A stretch of 64,000 nucleotides of DNA from Camarhynchus parvulus (GCF_901933205.1 NC_044599.1:2120841-2184840); one strand, 5' to 3'. Shown: positions 12,655-40,070, counted from the stretch's first letter. Program-made: numbers and translations. Notes: generated by a model not told the origin, from the letters alone.

Positions 12655-14188
12655 GCCACCCTGGGCCGGGCACCCCAAACCCGGGCAGGGCACTGCAGAC
12701 CCCGAGCAGGGCACCCCAAACCCTGGCAGGGCACCCCAAACCACAGGTAGGGTACCCCAAACCCTGGTAGGACATCCCAAGCTCCAGACTGAGCACCCCC
12801 AACCCTGAGCAGAACACCCCAAACCACCATCTGAGCACCCCAAACCCTGGTTAGGGCACCCCAAACCCCAAGCTGAGCACCCCAAACCCTGGTAGGGCAC
12901 CCCAAACCACAGGCTGAGCACCCCAAACTCTGGTAGAACACCCAACATGAGCACTCCATTATAAGCACCCCAAACCACCATCTGAGGCACCCCAAACCAC
13001 CATCTGAGCACCCAAAACCCCGGTAGGGCACCCCAAAACACAGACTGAGCATCTCAAACTCTAGGCAGAGTACTCCAGATCCTGGGTAGGGCACCCCAAA
13101 CCACAATCTGAGCACCCCAAACCCTGGTAGAACACCCCAAACCACAATCTGAGCATCCCAAACCCTGGGTAAGCACCCCAAACCCCAAGATGAGCACCCC
13201 AAACCCCCAAACCACCATCTGAGCATCTCAAACTAGACCCCAAACCCCAGCTAAGCACCCCAATAGACACCCCCAGACCCCATGAGCACCCCAAACCCTG
13301 GTAGGGCACCCCAAACCACCATCTGAGCATCTCAAACGCTGGTTAGAGCACCCCAAACCCCAGGCTGAGCACCCCAAACTCTGGTAGAACACCCCAGACC
13401 CCAAACTGAGCACCCCAAACCCTGATAGGGCACCCCAAACCACCATCTGAGCATCCCAAACCCTGGGTAAGCAGCCCCAAACCCCAAGATGAGCACCCCA
13501 AACCCTGATAGGGCACCCCAAACCCCAAGCTGAGCACCCCAAACCCCGATAGGGCACCCCAAACCACCATCTGAGCACCCCAAACCCTGAGTAGAACACC
13601 CCAAACCCCACGCACTCCACTGGGTAGGCACCTGTTTAACACCCACTTCTACTGTGACTCCATTCCCAAACACGGGCTGAGCACCCCAAACCCTGGTTAG
13701 AACACCCCAAACCCCAAACTGAGCACCCCAAACCCTGATAGGGCACCCCAAACCCCAAGCTTGAGCACCCCAAACCCTGGTAGAACACCCCAAACCCCAA
13801 ACTGAGCACCCCAAACCCTGGGTAGGGCACCCCAAACCATGTACTGAGCACCCCAAACCCAAACACAAACCATACAAATGGTAGACACCCAAACCACCAT
13901 CTGAGCACCCCAAACCCTGATAGGGCACCCCAAACCCCAAGCTGAGCACCCCAAACCCTGATAGGGCACCCCAAACCATGTACTGAGCACCCCAAACCCT
14001 GGTAGAACACCCCAAACCCCAAACTGAGCACCCCAAACCCTGGTTAGAACACCCCAAACCCCAAGCTGAGCACCCCAAACCCTGGTAGAACACCCCAAAC
14101 CCCCAAACCCCCCAAACCCCAAACTGAGCACCCCAAACCCTGAGTAGAACACCCCAAACCCCAAGCTGAGCACCCCAAACCCAAAGAT
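12655..14188. repeat. GCACCCCAAACC minisatellite, half-unit about 26-27 bp
   Basis: More than 50 copies of GAGCACCCCAAACCCTGGTA and GGGCACCCCAAACCCCAAGC style half-units, often alternating to give a roughly 53-bp higher-order unit. Strongly C-rich on the plus strand. The array is broken by non-repeat pieces near 13620-13680 and 13860-13890. Frames rich in Gly-Leu-Gly-Cys (up to 351 codons on minus) are repeat translations. Confidence 0.95.
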
Positions 14189-14932
14189 TAAGGCACCCAA
14201 GTCCCTCCATAACCTCATGCCATGCCTCAAACCAGCAGCTGCCCTTTGCTGCCCAGTTCCTCCCAGTCTCTAACTGGGCCCAGGCCAAGGTTGCAGCTGT
14301 GATGTGCTGAGAACATTTTGGAGCTGAAGCCCTAAATTGAGCCAGGAGTGCCCAGTGCCCATCCTGCCGTGGTGCCCCAGTACCCAACGTGGCAGCTTGG
14401 GCAGCTCTTAGGTGATAAAATAGCTTTACACTTTATTAAATATATTAAATCTTAATCATTAAATAGTTATGTGGCAAAGCTGGTTCTGCTGAACATCCCA
14501 TCCTGATCATGTCCAAACATCTCCAAGCATGGGGTGGATTTTGGGATTGGGGGATGAAGCTGGCTGAACCAAAACACCTCAGAAAACACCAAAATATTGG
14601 AAAAGAGCCAAGAGGGCACCTCTTTGGCAAAGGGGGATGTTGGCTGCTTGGATTGATGACCTTAAAAATCATCCTAAATGACTTTGTGACCTGTCCCCTT
14701 AACGCTGGAAGGATCATCCTGACGCTCAGACCGCTCTGGACGCCGCCGGCAGCTCCTCATTTTTGGGATCCCCACAATCCGGGGTGCAGATCCAGGGGGA
14801 TGCTGCCCTTGTGCCAGCCTTTGCCAGCGAAACCCATCCCTCCTTCAGCGGGCACCGCGGCTCTGCCGGGGAATTCCTGCCAGCGCCGGGCGGGCGGGTC
14901 CGGGCAGCTCCGCCTGGATGGAGCCGGCGCTG
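14189..14932 (-). other. ACVRL1: Non-repetitive segment, probable distal ACVRL1 3' UTR
   Basis: Unique sequence downstream of the ACVRL1 stop codon. It includes an AATAAA on the minus strand at 14432-14437 within an AT-rich patch. Human ACVRL1 has a long 3' UTR, so a 3' end near 14.41 kb is plausible; this would place the adjacent G-rich array inside the transcript. No coding potential recognised. Confidence 0.4.
14432..14437 (-). terminator. ACVRL1: Candidate ACVRL1 polyadenylation signal
   Basis: TTTATT on the plus strand, AATAAA on the minus strand, about 1.84 kb beyond the stop codon. It is the best signal I see before the intergenic arrays. Inference only; no transcript evidence. Confidence 0.4.
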
Positions 14933-16015
14933 GGTGGGGGCCCCGAGGGCGGGGGTGGTTGTGCCCTCGGTGCCCCTGGGGCCGGGGGTGCCCCTGGGGC
15001 TGGGGGTGGTTCTGCCATCCGTGCCCCGAGGTTTGGGGTGGTTCTGCCATCGGTGCCCCTGGGGCTGGGGGTGGTTCTGCCATCGGTTCTGCCCCTCGGG
15101 GTGGGTGCCCCTGGGGCTGGGGGTGGTTCTGCCATCCCTGCCCCGAGGTTGGGGGGTGGTTCTGCCATCTGTGCCTCTCGGGGTGGATGCAGTGAGGACT
15201 GGGGGTGGTTCTGCCATCCATGCCCCTTGGGCTGGGGGTGGTTCTGCCATCGATGCCCCTCTGGGTGGGTGCCCCTGGGGCTGGGGGTGGTTCTGCCCTC
15301 GGTGCCCCAGGACTGGGGGTGGTTCTGCCCTCCATGCCCCTCGGGCTGGGGGTGGTTCTGCCATCGGTGCCCCTAGGTTTGGGGGTGGTTCTGCCATCCA
15401 TGCCCCTCGGGCTGGGGGTGGTTCTGCCATCGGTGCCCCTCGGGTTGGGTGCTCCTAGGGAAGGGGATGGTTTTGCCATCTGTGCCCCGGCTGGGGGTGC
15501 CCCTGGGGCTGGGGGTGGTTCTGCCATCGGTTGTGCCCCCCGGGTTGGGCGCCTCTCGGGCTGGGGGTGGTTTTGCCATCCCTGCCCCGAGGTTTGGGGG
15601 TGGTTCTGCCATCGATGCCCATCGGGGTGGGTGCTCCGAGGGCCAGGGGTGGTTCTGCCCTCGGTGCCCCCTCGGGGGTTGGGTGCCCTCCATGCCCCCG
15701 CAGGGGATGCTTTTGCCATCTGTGCCCCGCGGGTGGGGTGCCCCGGGGGCTGGGGGGCTGGGGCCCCTGGTGCCTGGGGTGGTTCTGGGGGTTTTGCCCC
15801 CGGGTTGGGCCACTGGAGCTGGGGGTGGTTCTGCCCTCCGTGCCCCTCGGGGTGGGTGCTCTGAAGAAGGCCGGCAGTGGTTCTGCCCTCCGTGCCCCTC
15901 GGGGTGGGTGCTCTGAAGAAGGCTGGCAGTGGTTCTGCCCTCCGTGCCCCTCGGGGTGGGTGCTCTGAAGAAGGCTGGCAGTGGTTCTGCCATCGGTGCC
16001 CCTCAGGGTGGGTGA
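14933..16015. repeat. G-rich minisatellite GGGGCTGGGGGTGGTTCTGC
   Basis: About 25-30 copies of a unit of roughly 36-45 bp: GGGGCTGGGGGTGGTTCTGC followed by CATCGGTGCCCCT or variants, with a GGGTGGGTGCCCCT insert in some copies. The right end holds three near-identical copies with GTGCTCTGAAGAAGGCTGGC. Many G runs give strong G-quadruplex potential on plus; the ACVRL1 transcript, if it extends here, would be C-rich. Long frames (up to 320 codons) are repeat translations. Confidence 0.95.
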
Positions 16016-16274
16016 CCAGCCGCCACCCCCGCCGGCACAGCGAGACGCGCCGGTATCGGATGACGGACCCAGGGATATTTTTAAGGCCGGGTGGAAGATT
16101 CCTCCTTTGGTGTTGGGTTTTTTTTTTCCCCTATTTTTTTTCTTTTCTTGCAAATCCAAGCGGCTGGAAGGAGGAGCGGGAGAGGCAGGAGCTGCGAGCG
16201 AATCCCCGGTGCGAGCGGAGCCATCCCGGCCCCGGCGCCGCCCGTCTGCGGCTCCGGTGTCCGGTTCCCGGCGC

Positions 16275-31498
<15,224 letters not shown>

Positions 31499-31818
31499 CC
31501 TGGGGAGAGAGAGGGGGGTCAGAGCAGCCCCTGCACCCCCAGAGCCCATCCCCAACCCTGGGGGCTTTGGGGAGGGATGGGCTTTGCAGAATTCAGGCAC
31601 AGAGTGCGGTAAGATGTGTTTGGCTCCCGACATCCTGGGCACGGCCCTTCCTGAGAACACATCCCGGGACCTCCCAAGATCAGGGGACCTTCCTGGTGCG
31701 GTGTGGGTGCCACTCATGGCCCCACAGAGCTCAGGAATGTGCTGGAACCAGGTCCTTGCCGTGTCCATGCAGCCCCAAGCTCCTCCCTTTCTCCCTGTGA
31801 CCCCCACACCGGCACTTC

Positions 31819-32393
31819 TGTTAAATTCACATTTTCTGGAAAATCCCTTCGCTCAGGATTTTTCTCCTGGGAAGCCGAGAAGCCTCTGAGGAAAAGGAAA
31901 ACAATAATTATCTCATTTGCTTCTCCTGTGTTTTGCTCCTTTGGAATACAGGTGATTGTTTCATTGGGATTCTGATGTGAATTGTTTTGACAAAGTTAGG
32001 GTCGGGACTCTGGAAAGAGTCACGAGTTTTCATTATTATCTTTTTAGCATTCTGTAAGCATCCTTTCTGTATTCTTTAGTATAGTATAGTTTAATATTCT
32101 TTAATATAATGTAGTATCATAAAATAATAAGAAATTAGCCTTCTGAGAGCATGGAGTCAGATCCATCATTCCTCTGCGCCAAATATGCTTCCAAGGATGC
32201 TTCACATCCTTTGGAATGTGTTTGGAGATTGTTTCATTGGGATTCTGATGCGAATTGTTTTGATTCTTTGGCCAATCAGTGTCAAGCTGTGTCGGGACTC
32301 TGGAGAGAGAGTCACGAGTTTTCATTATTATCTTTTTAGCATTCTGTAAGTATCCTTTCTGTATTCTTTAGTGCAGTATAGTTTCATATTCTT
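31819..32393 (+). mobile_element. Solo LTR family B and a tandem partial copy
   Basis: TGTTAAATTCACATTTTCTG, AGGATTTTTCTCCTGGGAAG, GAATTGTTTTGACAAAG, GAGTTTTCATTATTATC, TAATAAGAAATTAGCCTTCT, ending near 32172. From about 32205 the 3' half (TTTGGAATGTGTTTGGAGAT...GTGCAGTATAGTTTCATA) begins again and is broken at 32393 by another LTR. Lies just upstream of ACVRL1 coding exon 2. Confidence 0.8.
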
Positions 32394-32984
32394 TGTCGGA
32401 CTCCAGGACATCCCTCTGGCTGCCCTGGATGGCTCAGAGACCCCTGTGCCTTTGATTTTGACCCGTGGAAAAAATCATCAACCTTACATGAGGAATTACA
32501 AGCCACAAAAGATTAAGTAAAATGATAATTAGTTCGTAACAGGGTGAAAATAGAATTTTGAGGTTTTTAGGATGGGTGTTCGAGGTCCTAAGATAAAGGA
32601 ATTTAGGTGTGCCTTATCTTTCCTTCTCCTTCTTCCTAGCCTCCATCTTCTAAGTGGTGGTGACAATTTTAAATTAGATTAGAGTAGGAACACACTGTCT
32701 AACATAAGTGATAAGTATTGGAAAATAATTATAAATAAAGTTTTGAGTAGTAAACATAGTTTTGAGTATAAAAGATAACACTGCCTCTGAAGGTGGGCAG
32801 TGTGCCACTGATGGACCTCAGCAAGCCAAGGAGAAAATGTCATAAATAACAGAAAATAAACAACCTTGAAAACCAGAACAAAAAAAAAAAAAAAAATCCT
32901 GACTCCTTCTTCAGGTTGCCAGGCTGAGAAAAGAAACTCTCGGACGCATCTTGGGGTCAGCCAAAATGACAGAGACCCCTGGGA
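32394..32984 (+). mobile_element. LTR nested in the family B copy, ATTCTT flanks
   Basis: Begins TGTCGGACTCCAGGACATC and runs to about CCCCTGGGA. ATTCTT flanks it on both sides (32388-32393 and 32985-32990), and the family B sequence resumes on the right with TAATATAATATAGTATC, so this is an insertion with a 6-bp target-site duplication. Contains GAAAATAAACAACC and a poly(A) stretch. The same family occurs in both arms of the inverted repeat at 41.5 and 44.8 kb. Confidence 0.75.
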
Positions 32985-33795
32985 ATTCTTTAATATAATA
33001 TAGTATCATAAAATAATATATAATATAATATAATATAATATAATATAATATAATATAATATAATATAATATAATATAATATAATATAATATAATATAATA
33101 TAATATAATATAATATAATATAATATAATATAATATAATATAATATAATATAATATAATATATATAATATAACATAATAATAAATTAGCCTTCTGATATA
33201 TTATATAGCATCATAAATATAATATAGTATCATAAAATAATAAATTAACCTCCTGAGAACATGCAGTCAGATTGATCATTCCTCCCAACATTGAGGCACC
33301 CCATAAATACAGAGAACCCTGAGAATTCTTTAATATAATATAGTATCATAAAATAATATATATAATAATATCATATCATATAATATAGTATAATAAAATG
33401 ATAAATAGAATAATATAATATAATATAATATAATAAAATGATAAATAGAATAATATAATATAATATAATATAATATAATATAATATAATATAATATAATA
33501 TAATAATAAATACAATAATATAATATAATATAATATAATATAATATAATATAATATAATATAATATAATATAATATAATATAATATAATATAATATAATA
33601 TAATATAATATAATATAATATAATATAATATAATATAATATAATATAATATAATATAATATAATATAATAATAAATTAGCCTTCTGATATATAATATAGC
33701 ATCATAAATATAATATAGTATCACAAAATAATAAATTAATCTCCTGAGAACATGCAGTCAGATTGATCATTCCTCCCAACATCGAGGCACCCCAT
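32985..33795. repeat. (AATAT)n arrays with duplicated LTR family B 3' ends
   Basis: Three runs of TAATA pentamers (33018-33165, 33413-33505, 33515-33670) separated by copies of GTATCATAAAATAAT, AATAATAAATTAGCCTTCTG and GCAGTCAGATTGATCATTCC. The 33180-33330 block repeats at 33665-33795. Ile-Tyr-rich frames are translations of the pentamer. Confidence 0.92.
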
Positions 33796-34449
33796 AAAAT
33801 ACAATAACTTCCTGCTGTTCCCAGGGCTCGTGCTCCATAAAAACCACAAAACCACAGCCCTGCTGATGCCACAGCGCTGCTGGGGATCCCAAATTTGGGA
33901 AAACCTGCCCCGTGGGCTGGAGCGCCACGAGCAGGCTCTCCCTCCTGGGGCTGCTTTTACGCGCACAGCTTATCAATGACACAAACAGAGGTTCTGGCAC
34001 AGCCAAAAAATTCCTCGCTGAGCCTTTGGGGGAAGTTTGGCTATTTTTAATCTTCCTTTTAATTTTTTTTTTTTTTTTTGTGAAAGAGACATTTGTGCCA
34101 AGGCAAACACGGCCATCCCCCCGCCAGCCTCACAACCCCGGCCCCTCCTGGGCTCATTCTTCGTGTTCCCGACATAAACACGCCAAAAGGCTCCGTTTCC
34201 TGCAATTGAAGAGCCCAGCCCAGGGCTGCTGGGACAGGAATCAAGATTGTTTAGATTCTGCCCTTGATGGGGAAGCGCAGTCACGCAAGGCCGGCGCGCG
34301 CGGACGTGGCTGAGCCCGGCAGGTCCCTGCCCTGCTCAAATCGGGCTTTTCCTCCCCAAAATAACTCACACGGTTGTGCCTGGAGGGGAGGAAATAGCGA
34401 GAGGATCAGTGAGAAAATCCTGGGCGCTGGGGATGGAGGGCAGGGCCTT
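33796..34449. other. Non-repetitive sequence, nothing recognised
   Basis: Unique DNA upstream of ACVRL1 with a poly(T) run at 34063-34079. No exon or element recognised; part of the ACVRL1 5' intron or upstream region. Confidence 0.45.
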
Positions 34450-35295
34450 GGTGGAGGAGCGATGCCAGGCGGATCCATCCGACCCTGGGCTGGGCCAGGT
34501 TCAGCTTTATTTTAAATTCCCAACTGCCCCAAGAACTGGGCTAGGATCAGCTTTGTTTTAAAATCCCAACCACCCCAAGAACTGGGCTAGGATTGGGTTT
34601 ATTTTAAATTCCCAATTGCCTCAGAACTGGGCTAGGATCAGCTTTGTTTTTAAAACCCAACCCCTCTGAAGCTGGGCTAGGATCAGCATTATTTTAAAAT
34701 CCCACCTCCCCAGAGCTGGGATAGGATCAGCTTCATTTTAAGACTCAACCCCTCTGGAGCCAGGCTTTATTTTAAAATCCCAACTCCCCCAGACCTGGGT
34801 TGGAATCAACTTTATTTTAAAATCCCAACTCCCCAGAGCTGGGTTAGGATCAGTTTAATTTTAAATTCCCAACTCCCCCAGAGCTGGGTTAGGATCAGCT
34901 TTGTTTTAAAACTCAACCCCTCTGGAGCTGGGCTAGGATCAGCTTTATTTTAAAACCCACCTTCCCCAGAGCTGGGCCAGGATCAGATTTATTTTAAAAT
35001 CCCAACTGTCCCAGAGCTGGGTTAGGATCAACTTTATTTTAAAATTCCAATTCCCTCAGAGTGGGGCTAGGATCAACTTTATTTTAAAATCCCAACTCCC
35101 TCAGAGCTGGGTTAGGATCAGTTTAATTTTAAATTCCCAACTCCCCCAGAGCTGGGTTAGGATCAGCTTTGTTTTAAAACTCAACCCCTCTGGAGCAGGG
35201 CTAGGATCAGCTTTATTTTAAAATCCCAACTCTCTCAGAGCTGGGTTAGGATCCGATTTATTTTAAAGCTCAGCCCCTCTGGAGCTGGGCTGCTG
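34450..35295. repeat. Minisatellite, unit about 45-48 bp, about 17 copies
   Basis: Units of GGGCTAGGATCAGCTTTATT, TTAAAATCCCAACTCCCC and CAGAGCT variants. Confidence 0.93.
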
Positions 35296-35784
35296 ATTCC
35301 TCACCCCCGACAGCATATTTCTTGCAGTCCTGAGAGCTGCAGGATGTGTGATTTAAAAAGGGAAGCTGAGCCTCCCAGGTGCTGAATTCCCTCCCCGCAG
35401 CCACTTCCCCAAAATCCTGAAGCATGAGACAGCTGCGGGATATTTGCCACGGAACACAAAGCAGGCAGGGCCTCACCCAAACTCTGCTGTGTACCAAACA
35501 TCCCATGGGTTGTTGTTGTTACTGAGAGCAAAACTGAATCCAGAGCTGTCCCTGGCATCCCACAGGAAAAACATCCCAGGAAAACACAAACCAGCCCTGG
35601 CATTCCCATCCCTGTCCCTTCCTTCCTCTTTGCTCATCAGGAACTGCAGCTCATGGGCATCCAGAGCATCCTACCCTGCCCGCCTGGGGGCTGGTTTATA
35701 TTCGCTGGGATTTGTGGCATCAGGAGAGGGAAAAATCCCCAGGGGAAACCTCTGGGGTGGGACATGGGTGCTGGCCAGGAGCTG

Positions 35785-36720
35785 GGAGGCAGCTCCAGGG
35801 TCTGGAGCAAATTCTGGGGAAGAATTTTCCAGTTTCAGGGTCTGGAGCAAACCCTGGGGAGGGAGAATTTCCCAGTTTGAGGTGTCTGGAGAAGGAGAAT
35901 TTCCCAGTTTGAAGGTGTCTGGAGAAACCCTGGGAGAATTTTCCAGTTTGAGGATCTGGAGCAAACCCTGGGGAAGGAGAATTTCCCAGCTTCAGGGTCT
36001 GGAGCAAACCCCAGGGAAGAATTTCCCAGTTTGAGGATCTGGGAAATTATTTTAAAAATTTTTTTTGTTGGGGTCTGGAGCAAACCCCAGGGAAGGAGAA
36101 TTTCCCAGTTTTTGAGGTGTCTGGAGAAGGAGAATTTCCCAGTTTGAAGGTTTGGAGCAAACCCTGGGGAAGGAGAATTTTCCAGCTTGAGGGTCTGGAG
36201 CAAACCCTGGGGAAGAATTTTCCAATTTCAGGGTCTGGAGCAAACCCTGGGGAAGGAGAATTCCCAGTTTGAGGGTCTGGAGCAAATTCTGGGGAAGGAG
36301 AATTTCCCAGCTCCAGGGTCTGGAGCAAACCCTGGGGAAGGATTTTCCAGTTTCAGGGTCTGGAGCAAACCCTGGGGAAAGGAAATTTCCCAGTTTGAGG
36401 GTCTGGAACAAACCTCAGGGAAGGAGAATTTCCCATCTCCAAGATCTGGAACAAACCTCGGGAAGGAGAATTTCCCAGTTTGAGGGTCTGGAGCAAACCC
36501 TGGGGAAGGAGAATTTCCCATCTCCAAGATCTGGAACAAAAAAAATTGTGGTGTTGAGAGGGAGGAAAAAAGGGGGAAAGCAAAAGAGAATGGCACAGCC
36601 TCAGGTTGGAAGGAGAATTTCCCAGTTTGAGGGTCTGGAGCAAACCCTGGGGAAGGAGAATTTCCCATTCCAGGGTCTGAAGCAAACCCTGGGGAAAGGA
36701 AATTTCTTTCCACCACTCCC
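35785..36720. repeat. Minisatellite, unit about 42-45 bp, about 20 copies
   Basis: Units of GGTCTGGAGCAAACCCTGGG, GAAGGAGAATTTCCCAGTTT and GAG variants; interrupted by unrelated sequence at 36540-36605. Frames in both strands are repeat translations. Confidence 0.94.
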
Positions 36721-37189
36721 ATGGAAGGAGAAGCAAAGGGAAAATGGAGCAGGAGACAAGAGGAATCCAGGGAAGGGTGTCAGGCACAGCCCTGGGGGTG
36801 TGTGGGGTGGTTCAGGAGTCCCTGCTCTGACCAGGCTCCTCAACCCCATCTCCTCCACCTTTCCCTGTGCTTTCTGCTGCTCACAGGGGGTTTAGGCACG
36901 AGATGAGGCCCAGGGCTCCGTTCCCTGCGCTGATTTTTCACAGGGAGCCACACAGAGCCCAGCCCCTGGTGCCAGTGCCCGTGCCAGGGGGGAAGGACAG
37001 GACAGACACCAGGACAGAGCTTTGCCACAGACCCCAGGGCTCCAGCCGGGTTCCAGGCACGGGGGGAGGTTTTTCCTTTCCCTGCCTGCAGCTGCAGGTG
37101 GGTCACAGGTGGAGCAAAGCTGGGCTCGCCCTCCAGCAGGACACACCGGCCTCTGCCTGGCGGGCAATTCCACTCCATGAACGTGCACC
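36721..37189. other. Non-repetitive sequence, nothing recognised
   Basis: GC-moderate unique sequence; no exon or element recognised. Confidence 0.4.
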
Positions 37190-37395
37190 ACACAAAGAGG
37201 GAGCAAAACCCACTCAAGAGAGCAAAACCCACTCAAGAGAGCAGCAAAACCCACTCAAGAGAGCAAAACCCACTCAAGAGAGCAGCAAAACCCACTCAAG
37301 AGAGCAAAACCCACTCAAGAGAGCAGCAAAATCCACTCAAGAGAGCAAAACCCACTCAAGAGAGCAAAACCCACTCAAGAGAGCAGCAAAACCTC
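37190..37395. repeat. 20/23-bp minisatellite CAAAACCCACTCAAGAGAG
   Basis: About 10 copies of AGAGCAAAACCCACTCAAG with an optional extra CAG. Confidence 0.95.
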
Positions 37396-37419
37396 CTGCC
37401 ACCCCACTGATTTGTGCTC

Positions 37420-37925
37420 CCATCCCCAATTCCAGCCTCTCTAACCCTGATGTCAGCACCACAACCCCACAAAACACAAAGGAAACGGGGCCAAATCCTG
37501 ATTTCCCTCCTTTCCCCCCACATCTTTCCAAAATACACCCAAATTCCCCATTTCCCAGCTCGATCCCAGCCTTCCCTGCTGCAGTTTTTACTATTTCAGC
37601 TCTTTAGCAAGGACCTGGGCACAGATCCTGCTCCCACCACACTGATGTGATCCCTGATTTGAGCCCCTGGTCCCAATTCCAGCCTCTCTAACCCTGATGT
37701 CAGCACCACAATCCCATAAAACACAAAGCAAACGAGGCCAAATCCTGATTTTTGGGGGTGAAACCCTGATCTTGGTGCAGCCCAAACCCCATGAGGAACC
37801 CAATTCCAGCCTCTCTAACCCTGATGTCAGCACCGCAATCCCATAAAACACAAAGGAAACGGGGCCAAATCCTGATTTTTGGGGGTGAAGCCCTGATCTT
37901 GGCGCAGCCCAGACCCCATAAGTGA
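37420..37925. repeat. Three dispersed copies of a 100-130-bp segment
   Basis: CCCAATTCCAGCCTCTCTAA, CCCTGATGTCAGCACCACAA and GGCCAAATCCTGATTT recur at about 37423, 37671 and 37799. The last two copies form a 128-bp tandem (with TTTTGGGGGTGAA). It adjoins the candidate ACVRL1 first exon. Confidence 0.85.
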
Positions 37926-37940
37926 CTTTTCCCCACTCAC

Positions 37941-38240
37941 CTCCAGCATCCAGGTCCTGCGGGACCCTCTGGCACTGCCCAGCCCTGGTGGGGCTCTCCC
38001 AGCTGCGATCCCGCTCCCGGATCCGCCTCAGCTCCGCTCCTGAGCCCCAACTCCGAGGATCTTCATGGATCTGCTCCCTTCCCACCGCCCATGCTGCCCC
38101 CACGGCCGTGCCTGTCCCCGCTGGGGCAGGGATTGTCGCGATTGTCACGATTGTCACCCGTGCTGCCCGCAGGGGCCCCGGCTCGGCCACCCCCTCTGTC
38201 CAACGCAGCCGTTTGGCAGCCGCTCTGCGGTCTGGATGTG
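37941..38240 (-). promoter_or_regulatory. ACVRL1: Candidate ACVRL1 non-coding first exon and promoter
   Basis: A CG-richer stretch ends on the minus strand in CTGGATGCTGGAG|GTGAGTGG, a strong donor at 37940-37935. ACVRL1 needs an upstream 5' UTR exon because its first coding exon begins one base before the ATG. The GC-rich patch at 41280-41370 with CCCGTGAGCTCC is a rival candidate. Only transcript data can decide. Confidence 0.35.
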
Positions 38241-38704
38241 GGAGAAGTCAAAAAAAAAAAAAAATGTTTCTTATTACTGCCTCTTCCTGCCTGGCTTGTC
38301 TCCACCACTCCCAGCTAATAAAGCATTTCCTATTGCTGAGCACACAGCCACCAGCAGCCTCCCTTCCTCCCGCTCACCGGGCCCCAGCTCCATCCTGGCT
38401 CCTTCCACTCCCTCCTCGTCCTTCCCCGAGTGGTTTTCCCACCCCAATTTCCCAGTTTTTATGGGAAATTCCATCCCATGGCCGGCAGCGCTTCACCCCG
38501 AGCATCCCCGAGGTGCTCGGCAGGAGCGCGGCTGGCGTGGGTGCGGATGGAAGGTTCTAGATCTGGGCACGGCCTTGGGCTGCTTGGCCGCCCCTCCCTG
38601 GTTATTCCAGGCTGGTTAATCCCAGAAATTCCAGGGTGCAGAGCTGAACGAGGCCTTTCTTGGGATGTTAAAAGCAGAGGCTGGACAAAATTAATGGAAT
38701 AAAA
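38241..38704. other. Non-repetitive sequence, nothing recognised
   Basis: Unique sequence with a poly(A) at 38250-38263. No gene recognised. Confidence 0.4.
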
Positions 38705-38955
38705 AGCATTTATTTATTTATTTATTTATTTTTTATTTACTATTTATTTATTTATGTATTTATGTATTATTTATCTATCTATCTATCTACATATATATTT
38801 ATTTATTTCCTTATTTATTATTTCCTTACTTATTTATTTATGTATTATCTATCTATCTATCGATTTATGTATTATTTCTTTATTTCTTTATGTATTATTT
38901 ATCTCTCTATTATTTATTTATTTATTATGCACTTATTTATTTAGGTATGTATTTT

Positions 38956-38986
<31 letters not shown>

Positions 38987-39035
38987 CATATATATTTATT
39001 TGTTTATTATGTACTTATTTATTTATTTATGTATT

Positions 39036-39084
<49 letters not shown>

Positions 39085-39470
39085 TTATGCATTATTTCCT
39101 TATTTATTTGTGTATTATTTATCTCTCTATTATTTATTTATTTATTATGCACTTATTTATTTATGTATGTATTTTTTATCTGTCTATCTATCTATCTATC
39201 TACATATATATTTATTTATTTATTATTTCCTTATTTATTTATTTATTTATTAATCTATCTATCTATCTATCTATCTATTATTTATTTATTTATTGTTTAT
39301 TTGGTTATTTGTTTATTTATTTATTGAAGGCCTTCAGGTACATTTCAACCAGACTAAACCCCCCTCAGGGGCTACACCTAAAAACTGAGGCCAGACAAAA
39401 TTAAGGGAATAAAAAGCAGTAATTTATTTATTTATTTATTTGCTTACTTATTTATTTATATATTATTTAC

Positions 39471-39518
<48 letters not shown>

Positions 39519-39565
39519 TATTTATTTATTTATTATTTATTTATTTATTTGGTTATTTATTTATT
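38705..39565. repeat. (TTTA)n and (TATC)n tetranucleotide arrays
   Basis: TTTATTTATTTA and CTATCTATCTAT runs alternate in duplicated blocks (38760-39000, 39010-39210, 39430-39565), with a repeated flank GAAGGCCTTCAGGTACATTT at 39326 and 39566. Ile-Tyr-Leu-Ser-rich frames are translations of it. Confidence 0.95.
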
Positions 39566-39845
39566 GAAGGCCTTCAGGTACATTTCAGCCAGACTAAGCC
39601 GCCCCCCTCAGACACTACACCCAAAAAATGGACCAAACTTATAAAAGATTTAAAACCCCTGACCAAAACTGTACCCGTAGGGCCTTCACCATTTTTTATT
39701 CCCTTAATTTTGTCTGCTCTCTGTTTTTAGGTAGCCCAAAAAGGCATCAGGAGGGCAGGAGAGGATTTTACTCTGGGGTGTGACACAGCATTAGGGTGTG
39801 ATAGATGAGTAATGGATGGTGACTCTCACAATTAAAAAGCAAATT

Positions 39846-40060
39846 TTATATATATATAAAATTATTGATATATTTATATTTATATTTATATTTATATTTA
39901 TATTTATATTTATATTTATATTTATATTTATATTTATATTTATATTTATATTTATATTTATATTTATATGTTAATACAAGTTTTCTAGATTTTTATATAT
40001 TATATATATATTTAAATATATGTAAATATATATCTATATAAGTATTTATATTTATGTTTT
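39846..40060. repeat. (TTTATA)n microsatellite
   Basis: Runs of ATATTTATATTT units, about 120 bp pure, with AT-rich flanks. Confidence 0.93.
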
Positions 40061-40070
40061 ATCCTTTGTG

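Noticed and set aside
11366..12838. 490-codon His/Thr-rich minus-strand frame
   Set aside because: Translation of GATATGTGTG and TGTGCAGG arrays, running through the ACVR1B promoter.
14726..16159. Collagen-like or Gly/Pro-rich frames
   Set aside because: G-rich minisatellite; frames open on both strands and no signal or splice support.
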